Shown here piece after piece: positions 7,306 to 15,695 of a DNA stretch of 64,000 nucleotides; within the stretch, counting starts at the first letter, position 1, and each line of letters opens with the position of its first letter. Position numbers and translations under genes: made by a program. The DNA is taken from NCBI RefSeq assembly GCF_002019605.1, contig NZ_KV917368.1, forward strand, positions 1,384,055 through 1,448,054, in the 5' to 3' direction. This DNA comes from Alkalihalobacterium alkalinitrilicum (GTDB lineage: Bacteria; Bacillota; Bacilli; Bacillales; Bacillaceae_F). Under the pieces are notes generated by a model, which was given only the letters and a program-made list of their open reading frames with translations, made no database searches and had not been told where the DNA came from.

Positions 7306-8721
7306 CACTAGTGTTGCATTAAAAGAAACGAAATATTTAAAATACTATAAATCTTCAATTATTGATTGATTTGGATACAAAAAAATCCTTTACAATGGAA
7401 GTACAGGTGGTTCCTGTCCAAATCCAAAAGTAAAGGATATCAGCTATGGACAAGAATACACGATTATCTTCATTTGGTAAATGGGTTGCGCCCATAAATA
7501 TAAAACTTTTTGATGAACAAGTTGAAAAGTATCAACTTGATAAGTACACAAAGAAGCTAAAAACACTCTCTTTTACTAAGCTTTTTCTTTATGCTCACTT
7601 AAATCAAATGGAAAGTCTCCATGATCTTAATACAGCACTGGCTGATGAGAAGTTACAGAAAGAACTTGGATTTAAATCAATCAGTGTCTCTCAGCTTTCT
7701 CGTAAGAATAGAGCGATAGACCCTGAGTTTTTATCAACTATCTTTCTTGAACTTGTACGTCTGATTCACCTCAAGACAGAAAAACGAAAAGCCATCCGAC
7801 CGATTAAAATCATTGACTCTAGTACGATGCCACTCAATCTTACTCGTTGTCAGTGGGCCAAATTTCGAAAGACTAAAGCTGGCGTAAAACTTCACCTTAG
7901 GTTAGTTTACGTGGATCAGGAATTGGCATACCCAGAAAAAGCCATTATCACAGATGCTTCGGAACACGACCGAAACCAACTTGAAATACTCGTTGATGAT
8001 AAAGACGCCATGTACGTGTTTGACCGCGGGTATGTTGATTATGAACGATTTGATCGTTATACAGATGATGGTATCTTTTTCCTATCCAGACTAAAGAAAA
8101 ACGCAGTTATTCGAGAGATTGAAACGTTTAACATTCCAGAAGGTAGCCCAGTAACATCAGACAAAATGGCCTATATCGGCACAACACAAAAGCGATGTGA
8201 AAATGTGTTTCGTATTATTGAAACCGTTGATTCAAAAGGACAATTACTACGCTTGATTACCAATCGCTTCGATTTAACAGCTGAAGAAATTGGAGATCTA
8301 TACCGTTCAAGGTGGGCAATTGAGCTCTTTTTCAAATGGTTAAAACAGCACGTAAAAATTAAAACTTTTTTTGGTTATAGTGAAGAAGCAGTTCACAATC
8401 AACTGTTTTTAGGACTGATTACGTACTGCCTTAGTGTACTTATCCAACTAGAAATCAAAAGTAAGCAAACACTTTTACAGATCACTCGATGGTTGAAGAG
8501 AACTTTATGGCGGCCAGTCCATGTATGGTTCAGTTATATTAGTCCCAAAGGGATTCCGTAAGAACTTTACTAGCTGACCGTCACTTAAGAACTAAATGTA
8601 TAATTTTACCAAATGGACAGTACCACCTTTCGCTTGGTGTTGTCTTTTTAGCTCATTTGCCACGAAGTGCAAAATACAGAATATTCTAACTTATAGAATG
8701 CAGTTTTATGCAACACTAGTG
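7306..8721 (+). mobile_element. Complete IS4-family insertion sequence
   Basis: The ends are inverted copies: CACTAGTGTTGCAT at 7306 and ATGCAACACTAGTG ending at 8721. The 1416-bp element is flanked by perfect 9-bp direct repeats, TCCATTTAT, at 7297-7305 and 8722-8730, which are its target-site duplication. Intact ends, duplication and transposase indicate a recent, possibly active insertion. Confidence 0.92.
7446..8561 (+). CDS. IS4-family transposase (DUF4372 + DDE domain)
   Basis: A 371-residue transposase with the DUF4372 N-terminal region (LFDEQVEKYQLDKYTKKLKT), then a DDE domain: first Asp in KIIDSSTMPL (about residue 122), second in YVFDRGYVDY (about 196), and the C-terminal Y-(2)-R-(3)-E-(6)-K signature in YRSRWAIELFFKWLK, which places it in the IS4 family. 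The start has TAAAGGATATCAGCT upstream. No frameshift or stop interrupts it. The only gene in the IS. Confidence 0.92.
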   Translation: MDKNTRLSSFGKWVAPINIKLFDEQVEKYQLDKYTKKLKTLSFTKLFLYAHLNQMESLHDLNTALADEKLQKELGFKSISVSQLSRKNRAIDPEFLSTIFLELVRLIHLKTEKRKAIRPIKIIDSSTMPLNLTRCQWAKFRKTKAGVKLHLRLVYVDQELAYPEKAIITDASEHDRNQLEILVDDKDAMYVFDRGYVDYERFDRYTDDGIFFLSRLKKNAVIREIETFNIPEGSPVTSDKMAYIGTTQKRCENVFRIIETVDSKGQLLRLITNRFDLTAEEIGDLYRSRWAIELFFKWLKQHVKIKTFFGYSEEAVHNQLFLGLITYCLSVLIQLEIKSKQTLLQITRWLKRTLWRPVHVWFSYISPKGIP

Positions 8722-8730
8722 TCCATTTAT

Positions 8731-8945
8731 GTATTTTTATTTTTTAATGGATCAGCTGATTGATTTTGAAATAAAATAAAATCTTTACCAATAAAGTTAG
8801 CGAAACTGGGGGTGTTCCTATTCTCTATGACTACATTAGTTTAAACGAAATTTTGACTAAGAAATTTAATTCTTGGAGAAAATAATATAAATCAATGCGG
8901 TTTTTACCATCTATGCATTTAATACTAAATCAGCGGGGCGTACTT
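8731..8945. other. Upstream region of the DUF2243-ctaG pair
   Basis: About 215 bases of A/T-rich sequence between the right target repeat of the IS and the DUF2243 start. It must hold the promoter for the two-gene operon, unless transcription comes from the IS. I see no clear -35/-10 pair, riboswitch or repeat. Confidence 0.3.
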
Positions 8946-9464
8946 ATGGAAAAAGAAACAATGAATACTAAGCAAAAATCAAATATGATGAATCGGCAAT
9001 TATATTCTAAGCGCAATTTATGGTCTGGTATTTTATTTGGGGTCGGCCTAATTGCATTTTTTGATGAGGTTGTATTTCATCAACTACTACATTGGCACCA
9101 TTTTTATGATCTATCAACAACTAGCATGGGGTTAATCTCTGATGGTTTGTTTCATGCCTTTAGTTGGTTTGCAACAATTGCGGGTTTATTTATGTTTGCT
9201 GATCTTAGGAGAAGAAACGCCTTATGGTTTACAAGGTGGTGGGGTGGTGTCTTTCTCGGTGCAGGAGTTTTCCAATTGTACGATGGAATTATTCAACACA
9301 AGTTAATGGGAATTCATCAAATTAGATATGTAGAAAACGTGATAGTATATGATGTCGTCTGGAATATTTTTGCTTTAGCCATTATTATCGTTGGGATAAT
9401 TCTTATTAATCGGACACAAAATCACAAAACAACTGGAAGTACAGTAACAAATGATCATGTATAG
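8946..9464 (+). CDS. DUF2243 family membrane protein
   Basis: A 172-residue protein with four predicted membrane segments (residues ~28-45, 72-92, 100-118, 143-165) and conserved FDEVVFHQLLHWHH and GVFQLYDGIIQHK motifs, rich in histidines near membrane edges, as in DUF2243. I take the ATG at 8946, preceded by GGGGCG, over the upstream ATG at 8895, which has a weaker site. The stop overlaps the start of ctaG by 14 bases, so the two are translationally coupled, and the protein probably takes part in terminal-oxidase or copper handling; that role is an inference. Confidence 0.8.
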   Translation: MEKETMNTKQKSNMMNRQLYSKRNLWSGILFGVGLIAFFDEVVFHQLLHWHHFYDLSTTSMGLISDGLFHAFSWFATIAGLFMFADLRRRNALWFTRWWGGVFLGAGVFQLYDGIIQHKLMGIHQIRYVENVIVYDVVWNIFALAIIIVGIILINRTQNHKTTGSTVTNDHV

Positions 9465-10287
9465 TCATATTCACCCTGGAGAAGGAATACATCTTCACCA
9501 TGCGATTGGAATTTTACCGCAGTTCATCTTAGCTCTACCATTTGTTTTAGGATTCGTACTGTATAGCATTGCAGTGTGGATTTCAAATCGTAAGTATAAA
9601 CAAAAATGGCCCGTTTTTCGCACTGGATTATGGACGAGTGGGACTTTTTGTGCCATATTGGCAGTAGTTGGACCGTTAGCGGAAAAAGCACATGTTGATT
9701 TCACTGCACACATGATTGCTCATTTATTGCTTGGTATGCTAGCTCCACTTCTAATGGTAATAGCTGCTCCAATGACCCTTGCCTTACGTTGTCTCCCAAT
9801 CACTCAAGCAAGACGACTTGCTAAGTTACTAGATACAATGCCCGTTCGAATTGTAAGTGATCCAATTGTTGCAACACTACTAAACGTTGGAGGTTTATGG
9901 ATTCTATATACAACTAATTTATATACTGCCATGCACGAAATCACATTTTTACATATAGTTATTCATACACACGTATTTTTGGCAGGCTATGTTTTCACTT
10001 TATCCATGATTTATATTGATCCAAAGCCACATCATACGAGCCATGTGTACCGTTCTGTTGTTTTGGTAATTGCTTTGGCTGGGCATGGGATTTTATCAAA
10101 ATATATTTACGCTCATCCACCAGCAGGAGTTTCTCAAACACAAGCAGAAATCGGCGCAATGCTCATGTACTATGGAGGGGATATCATAGATGCTATGATT
10201 ATACTCATTCTTTGCTATCAATGGTATAAAGATACACGTCCTCGATTATTTTGGGAATCGGAACTGTACTCTTCTCAAAGTACTTGA
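9451..10287 (+). CDS. ctaG: Cytochrome c oxidase assembly factor CtaG (caa3 type)
   Basis: A 278-residue polytopic membrane protein of the Caa3_CtaG family, needed in Bacillus for assembly of caa3 oxidase and its CuA centre. Around seven hydrophobic segments are visible, with histidines at conserved places: IHLHHAIGILPQ near the N-terminus, VDFTAHMIAHLLLGMLAPLL, FLHIVIHTHVFLAGY, and GHGILSKYIYAHPP. It overlaps the DUF2243 gene by 14 bases. No cta structural genes are in this window, so it may serve an oxidase encoded elsewhere or a second, alternative oxidase. Confidence 0.86.
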   Translation: MIMYSHIHPGEGIHLHHAIGILPQFILALPFVLGFVLYSIAVWISNRKYKQKWPVFRTGLWTSGTFCAILAVVGPLAEKAHVDFTAHMIAHLLLGMLAPLLMVIAAPMTLALRCLPITQARRLAKLLDTMPVRIVSDPIVATLLNVGGLWILYTTNLYTAMHEITFLHIVIHTHVFLAGYVFTLSMIYIDPKPHHTSHVYRSVVLVIALAGHGILSKYIYAHPPAGVSQTQAEIGAMLMYYGGDIIDAMIILILCYQWYKDTRPRLFWESELYSSQST

Positions 10288-10288
10288 T

Positions 10289-10374
10289 ATAAAAGTAAAA
10301 CTTCCATCAGTGAAGGGGTTTCCTCTTCCTTTTCCCCCGACTGATGGTTAGTTGGGGCCCACACGATGTGGGTT
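10289..10374 (+). repeat. Four-hairpin repeat, copy C (stems 1-2 only)
   Basis: Begins with AAAAGTAAAACTTCCATCAGTG directly after the ctaG stop. Stem 1 is CATCAGT paired with ACTGATG and extended by AGGGG/CCCCC; stem 2 is CCCACA-CGA-TGTGGG. Homology ends at about 10374, so stems 3 and 4 are absent. Confidence 0.7.
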
Positions 10375-10421
10375 CAATTAATATATTCGTTGAACAGATT
10401 TCATATAACGAGGGTTTGAAC

Positions 10422-10458
10422 AAAAAAGGAGGACAGCTTTTAGATTAATGCCCTCCTC
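10422..10458 (-). terminator. Probable terminator of the 10540 gene
   Basis: On the minus strand GAGGAGG pairs with TCCTCC over a large loop and is followed by TTTTTTG. The wide loop makes it a weaker candidate. Confidence 0.45.
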
Positions 10459-10539
10459 GTCTTATACTACTTTTAGTTGGTTTAGTTACTTAACGGTAAA
10501 TATTATTATATAAATGTTTAAAGTATCTAAACTACGATT

Positions 10540-11199
10540 TTAAGTAACCATCTTTGTATTACTTATTTCTACCATTGCCATTTCCCTTGTCGTAACGATT
10601 CCTATGTTATTACTTTGATGAAATATTTCTGCAAGATGACCTGGATTATGATCTTGTTGATTTGAATAGCTAACGTCTTTACTTAGTTGAAATCCAAATA
10701 ATAAGTAGGAACCTATCCCCATGAAAACAAACAATGGTTTAAATAGCCATTTTCTATTGTAGCCAATACGCGTTTGACTATCACCAGCACATAAAACGAA
10801 AAACAAGAGCAATGAGCTTATTGTAAAAGTAATAAAAATCATTAAAATAATAGAAGCTTCCGATCCTGATATCATATCACCTAACATTGCCCCCATCATA
10901 CTTCCCATTAAGCCAGCCATAGCACCTTCGATAGCTGAGAGTATACCTAATGAAATTCCAGATAAAGCTCCAGCTAGTAATCCAAAGAATATAGAAATTA
11001 TTGTAGAAAAATATAATTCACCTTGAAATAATACGCCAAACAAAACGCCACCAGTTAATCCTATATTCATAGAAACCGTCATCGATACGATCATCCTGTG
11101 CATCGGTAATAGTTTATCTTTGAGTAGGTAAGAGATGATAGTCATAACGATCATTGTAAGTAAGAGGCTGATAAGGATGTAATAATAAAATGGATTCAA
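10540..11199 (-). CDS. Unidentified glycine-rich membrane protein
   Basis: A 219-residue protein with about six hydrophobic stretches. The central part (residues ~45-120) is a repeating Gly/Ser/Met pattern, GVLFGVLFQG, GLLAGALSGISLGILS, GLMGSMMGAMLGDMISG, resembling helix-packing GxxxG motifs or glycine-zipper domains. A later segment is a normal membrane helix, and the C-terminus (~40 residues) is hydrophilic. GGAGGGG precedes the start. I do not recognise a characterised family. Neighbours are a CtaG pair, an AbrB-like regulator and a two-component system, so a link to respiratory or metal stress is possible but unproven. Confidence 0.65.
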   Translation of the reverse strand: MNPFYYYILISLLLTMIVMTIISYLLKDKLLPMHRMIVSMTVSMNIGLTGGVLFGVLFQGELYFSTIISIFFGLLAGALSGISLGILSAIEGAMAGLMGSMMGAMLGDMISGSEASIILMIFITFTISSLLLFFVLCAGDSQTRIGYNRKWLFKPLFVFMGIGSYLLFGFQLSKDVSYSNQQDHNPGHLAEIFHQSNNIGIVTTREMAMVEISNTKMVT

Positions 11200-11300
11200 G
11201 TTGTCCCCTCCTTACTTAATATTTATGACTACAAAACGCTGTACATGCAATAGAGTAAAAAAGATGTAAATCTAATTTTTATGTATACAAACTGAAAGAT

Positions 11301-11335
11301 AAAAACCACATATTATACATGAACACGTGGTTTTT
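11301..11335. terminator. Bidirectional terminator
   Basis: AAAAACCAC and GTGGTTTTT form perfect arms with an A run on one side and a U run on the other. It ends transcription of the minus-strand AbrB-like gene and insulates the 10540 gene. Confidence 0.7.
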
Positions 11336-11395
11336 GCAACTAGATTATTTTTTTCACTTCTTACTTTAACTCCAGTTATCTTGATGGTTCTCCTT

Positions 11396-11683
11396 TTAAT
11401 ATTCTTTTTTTAAAAATATTCTCTCCCCTATGCCTTCGACGATAAAATGATCATTTGGACCAATGTTTAGTAGATTTCTAATCTCCTTAGGAATTGTAAT
11501 TCTTCCTTGATGAAACACACATTGATTATGTGTGGATTCTTCTAAAAGGGGTTCGATAATAATCGTCTTGTCTTTATGGTAAACATAAACAGAGTATAGT
11601 TTTCCGTTGGCAAGGTTTAGTTGCTCCCTGACTTTTTTTGAAAAAGTAATTAAGCCACGGTTGGATATTTTACATACATTCAC
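11396..11683 (-). CDS. AbrB/SpoVT-type protein with two tandem DNA-binding domains
   Basis: A 95-residue protein made of two swapped-hairpin AbrB units: residues 1-45, with MNVCKISNRGLITFSKKVRE, and residues ~52-95, with NQCVFHQGRITIPKEIRN LLNIG and a VEGIGERIFLKK end. Normal AbrB-like regulators carry one such N-terminal unit and dimerise; here one chain could form a pseudo-dimer. The first unit is more divergent (SKKVREQL in place of PKEIR). A GGTGATTC site lies upstream. Its targets are unknown; it neighbours the two-component system at 11.9-13.9 kb, which is transcribed away from it. Confidence 0.75.
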   Translation of the reverse strand: MNVCKISNRGLITFSKKVREQLNLANGKLYSVYVYHKDKTIIIEPLLEESTHNQCVFHQGRITIPKEIRNLLNIGPNDHFIVEGIGERIFLKKEY

Positions 11684-11876
11684 TTTTGAATCACCTTTAT
11701 TACAAGAAATATTTAGTATAAGCTTAACAAGAATAAGTCAAGAAAATATGCAGAAACGAAAAATTAATTTAGAGCTTAGACAACTGTTTTAAAAAAAATC
11801 ATCATAAAGTCTGGACTGCATATTTTCTCAACAATTTATGTTTAAACTTTTGTTATTATTTGTAAAGGTGATGATG

Positions 11877-13212
11877 ATGAAATTTTCTATTAAAGTTGGT
11901 TTATGGTTCTTTTTATGTATATTGATTATCGAAACAGCTTTCCTTACAAGCGAGAGGAAATAGTCATCGCGATGTATTAGAAATCTCGTTTTATCACGAT
12001 ACGCTTCATCATATTGCGTTAATGGAAGCACAAGCAGATACTGAAGTGGTCATCACAAATACAAACCGAGACATAATAAAAACCTCGAGTCCGATAGACT
12101 CTGCTACTCAATTTATACTTGAAAAAGAAAACTTTAGTCATGCAGAAGGTGGACATATTCTGCAATCTGATTGGAAAAAGGAAAAATATATAGCAACGGT
12201 ATCGCCATTTAATGATGGAAAAGGAAATCAAGGATACGTTTATATGCTTAAAAGTACAGATCATATTCAGGCATTTATTACCCATTTAAACCGCCATTTT
12301 CTTTTGGCTATAGTTCTTATTCTCTTATTTCTTTTCATTACGATTATCTTCTTATTAAAAGTATTAACGAAACCACTTGTCTCGATGAAGGAGGCGACGA
12401 AGAAAATTAGTAATGGAGATTTTTCAGTCACTGTCCCAATTAAGTCGAATGATGAAATCGGTGAGTTATCGAAATCAATTCAATCGTTAGCTAATGATTT
12501 GAATTATTTAAAAAAGGAACGCAATGAATTTTTGGCAAGTATTTCTCATGAACTTCGCACACCGCTAACTTATATTAAAGGCTATGCGGATATTGGAAGA
12601 AGAAAAACATTATCGGAAACTGAAAGAATGAAGTACTTGTATATCATCCATGAGGAATCTGAGCGTGTCTATCTACTGTTACAAGAATTATTTGATCTTG
12701 CCAAAATGGATCAAAACATGTTTACGATTCAAACGGAACGAGTCAATCTAAAACAGTTCATATCTTCCATCTATGAAAAAGCTCGACTCGTTTTCCATAA
12801 TCAAGAAAAAGAATTGTTGTTTATGTGTACATCGGAACCGATTGTCGACATTGATCCGCGGCGATTTGAACAAGTGATCTTAAATCTATTAGATAATGCC
12901 CTTAAATATTCGCCAGAAAAGTCCATTACCTTGATCGAAGTACAAAGCATGAATAACGAAATTCTTATTAAACTCCAAGATGAAGGTAACGGCATCCCTA
13001 GTGAAGATTTACCACACATTTTTAACCGATTATATCGTGTTGATAAATCCCGTTCTAGGTTAACAGGTGGTTTTGGTTTAGGGTTGGCGATTGTAAAAGA
13101 AATTGTTGAAGCTCACAATGCTGATATAATAGTTGAAAGTAAAGTTGGCGAAGGGACATGTTTTATTATTCGTTTGAAGGAGATTAGTGATGAAAACCGT
13201 ACTATTAGTTGA
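11877..13212 (+). pseudogene. Sensor histidine kinase with damaged N-terminus
   Basis: The start at 11877 follows AAAGGTG and encodes MKFSIKVGLWFFLCILIIETA, a first membrane helix, but this frame stops at 11961. The sensor continues in another frame from LQARGNSHRDVLE at about 11950, so a short non-multiple-of-three deletion removed the region after the first helix and shifted the frame. From 12022 the frame is intact for 396 codons: sensor loop, second membrane helix (~residues 94-116), HAMP, HisKA with SISHELRTPLTY (His near residue 176), and HATPase with NLLDNALKYSPE and GFGLGLAIV. No ribosome site precedes the 12022 ATG. It is either dead or an assembly error hides a working gene. Confidence 0.75.
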
Positions 13213-13864
13213 TGATGAAAAACGTATGCTCGACCTCCTAGATTTATATATCACACCTTATGGCTATGAATGTATTAAGGAAACCTCAGGAATTGAAGCC
13301 ATTGCATCCTTAGAAAAACAGAATGTAGACATTGTCATTCTTGATATTATGATGCCTGAAATGGATGGTTGGACTACCCTTGAAAAAATTCGGCAATTTT
13401 CGAACGTTCCGATCATTATGCTCACAGCTAGAAATGATAAGGGAGATATCGTAAAAGGGTTAAAAAAAGGTGCAGATGATTATGTGTCCAAACCTTTTGA
13501 CGAAGGGGAATTACTTGCTAGAATAGAAGCGATCATTCGACGTACAAGTGATAAAACCGAAGACGGTCCTTTGTCTTTTCATGGATTAACAGTCGATCTA
13601 ACGACGATCGAAGTTCAGTATCAAAATAAAAAAATTCCGATGACACCGAAAGAATTTGCGCTGCTCGAATTATTTTTAACCTATCAAAATAAAGTGTTCT
13701 CGAGAGATCACCTTCTATCCACTCTCTGGGGGCTTAAAGCAGATACTGAGGATCGCACCATTGATTCCCATATTCGAAACCTTAGGGAAAAACTTCGTAA
13801 TGCGGGATTTCCTGCCGATGAACATTTGAAAACAGTATGGGGTATTGGGTATAAGTGGAGTTGA
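13190..13864 (+). CDS. OmpR-family response regulator
   Basis: A 224-residue receiver plus winged-helix regulator. The receiver has the acidic pair VDDEKRM, the phospho-acceptor Asp in ILDIMMPEMDGW (about residue 52), and the conserved Lys in YVSKPFDEGEL; the C-terminal half ends with TVWGIGYKW, the OmpR/PhoB wing. ATG at 13190 is preferred to the GTG at 13187 because AAGGAG is 7 bases upstream of it. The gene overlaps the 3' end of the kinase by 23 bases, so the two formed a coupled pair. The regulator itself is intact although the kinase looks damaged. Confidence 0.9.
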   Translation: MKTVLLVDDEKRMLDLLDLYITPYGYECIKETSGIEAIASLEKQNVDIVILDIMMPEMDGWTTLEKIRQFSNVPIIMLTARNDKGDIVKGLKKGADDYVSKPFDEGELLARIEAIIRRTSDKTEDGPLSFHGLTVDLTTIEVQYQNKKIPMTPKEFALLELFLTYQNKVFSRDHLLSTLWGLKADTEDRTIDSHIRNLREKLRNAGFPADEHLKTVWGIGYKWS

Positions 13865-13870
13865 TAGTGA

Positions 13871-13905
13871 GGACTCCGTAACTAATTAGTAGTACGGGTC
13901 TTTTT
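13871..13905 (+). terminator. Terminator after the response regulator
   Basis: GACTCCGTA pairs with TACGGGTC (one mismatch) and is followed by TTTTTC, 7 bases beyond the stop codon region. Confidence 0.65.
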
Positions 13906-13916
13906 CTGCAGAAATA

Positions 13917-14851
13917 TTATATTTCCCAGCCGATTTTCTTTACTAATTCAGGGAAGTCGATAAAAAGATTTCGATTCCCTTGGATTTCATAAATGGCTTT
14001 GTTCCTATGCTTTTCATATATGTCAACCGGGAATTCCTCATGCCATGTTTTCAATAAAGAAATGTTAAGGTTTTTCCGAAAACCTTTTCTTATTTTACTA
14101 GGGTAACGTAACAAAAAATAAAGAGTTGCCCGAGCAACTGTACCTTTTCCAAACTTCGGTTCAAAACGATCTGATTCGAAGGTACCACAGTAGTTACTAT
14201 TACTTAACTTTCTTGGAACAGTTAAATATTCTCTGAAATCAAAATAAGGAAAATTTGACCGAGCATTGTTACAATTAGGTTCACAAACAAACAAATGATG
14301 TAAATCCCTTTCATCGGTTCTCCTCCATTAAACCAAGATTGTGGTACTACATGTTCCGTATTAAATCGGTGTTGTCTCGAAACGTTCATTACCTCTTCAG
14401 TCATCTTTTTACTATTAGACTGGTAATATAAAATTAGTTTTCTATATTGTTGAAATCACTTTTGAATGATCTCATAGTCTTCTTCAATTGCTTGTAATGG
14501 GTTCTTTCTTTCACCAGAATAAATTCCAATTAATTCTCCATTTGGTTGAAGGTCTACCCAAGAATATAACTTATCTTTACTAATGTAATAGGGATATTTG
14601 TATTGATGAGTTTTCGTAATTAAATCTTTAAACTCATGGACTATTTGTTAGGGTAGATTCCTATTTATTGTAATTTCGCGGTAATAATTCTCAATCCAAA
14701 TTTCATCTTGTTTTTGATCATAATATAATTTTTTACTTGATTTGATTTTGTTTTGATTTTCGGTTAGGTTTACTACAAGAGTATCATGCTCACAGTTTTC
14801 CATACATTCTAACTCTTCCAACTGTAATTGGATAAGTTTGTTGTAAAGCAT
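13917..14851 (-). pseudogene. Endonuclease I-family nuclease, inactivated
   Basis: Three minus-strand frames add up to one nuclease. The start at 14851 follows GGAGGGAGATT and runs in frame to a TAA at 14648; the same frame continues past the stop (QIVHEFKDLITKTHQYKYPY, then YSGERKNPLQAIEEDYEI) to a TGA near 14462. Then EVMNVSRQHRFNTEHVVPQSWF holds the endonuclease I catalytic His motif, and a frameshift near 14285 leads to LFVCEPNCNNARSNFPYFDF and the C-terminus. Two stop codons and one frameshift make sequencing error unlikely. Relatives such as Bacillus YurI/BsnB are secreted or surface DNases/RNases; this one has no visible signal peptide. Confidence 0.8.
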
Positions 14852-14994
14852 AATCTCCCTCCAAAATCTTAAGTTCATTCATTTTTAATTTTAGCTTTCT
14901 ATTTTAAAATATCAGATAGTTATTAATAGTTAAATATGTAAAGTGAAAAAAAGGTGTGATTTATGCCTTTAGCTTAGTAAAGACTGTTCACAAA

Positions 14995-15041
14995 AATTAA
15001 AGGAGAGATCGACTATAATTTTGCTAAAGTCAATCTCTCCT
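14995..15041 (-). terminator. Terminator of the DUF1801 gene
   Basis: AGGAGAGAT pairs with ATCTCTCCT, extended by GACT/AGTC inside, and on the minus strand is followed by TTTAATTTTTG. Confidence 0.7.
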
Positions 15042-15102
15042 CCTTTATACTTGAATTCAACTAAGCTATTTATCATGTATGTCAACCTAACATATATCCA
15101 AG

Positions 15103-15525
15103 CTATTGAGCAGGATACATTTCTTGTAAAAACGTTATTGATTGATTAATTAATGCCTTTAAGACATCAATATCAATGTCTGCGACTTTATTGATATACA
15201 CACATGCTTTTCCTGTCGTATGCTTTCCAAAATCCTTTAATATCTCTTCTCGCTTTGTATCTCCTGTTACAAAATATAAACTAATTTTAGCTTTCCGAGG
15301 TGAAAAACCGACCAGTGGCGCATCGCCTTCATGGCCTGATGCATATTTATAATGATATGATCCAAACCCTATGATGCTTGGCCCCCACATTTTCGCCTTA
15401 TACCCTGTTGTTTCAGTAAATATATCTAATAGCTTATAAGCATCTTCACGTTTTTTTGGACTTTCAACCGCTTCGATAAATTCAATCACACTATTATCAG
15501 TTTCTTTTGTTTTTAATTCGTACAT
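15103..15525 (-). CDS. DUF1801 domain protein
   Basis: A 140-residue single-domain protein of the DUF1801 (YdhG-like) family. Characteristic parts are KREDAYKLLDIFTETTGYKA, MWGPSIIGFGSYHYKY and LVGFSPRKAKISLYF, followed by a helical C-terminus with GKACVYINKVADIDIDVLKAL. The fold is related to the SCP2/“iron-chaperone” group, but no biochemical role is established. The start has AGGGAAGGAGAG upstream. It is a single-gene unit with its own terminator. Confidence 0.82.
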   Translation of the reverse strand: MYELKTKETDNSVIEFIEAVESPKKREDAYKLLDIFTETTGYKAKMWGPSIIGFGSYHYKYASGHEGDAPLVGFSPRKAKISLYFVTGDTKREEILKDFGKHTTGKACVYINKVADIDIDVLKALINQSITFLQEMYPAQ

Positions 15526-15639
15526 TTATTTCTCTCCTTCCCTTATTAAAAAATTTTGATTTGGTTTATGGAAAAACTTTGTGATTATTAATCGATTACC
15601 TTCAAAAATTGTTATACAAACCCTAATTAATAATAAAAT

Positions 15640-15682
15640 AAATACACTGTAACACACTTAGCTTCACTGGTCACAGTGTATA
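15640..15682 (-). terminator. Terminator of the PEP-mutase-family gene
   Basis: TACACTGT (from 15643) pairs with ACAGTGTA (to 15680), and on the minus strand a run TTTATTTTATTATT follows. Confidence 0.65.
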
Positions 15683-15695
15683 CAATCAACAAACA

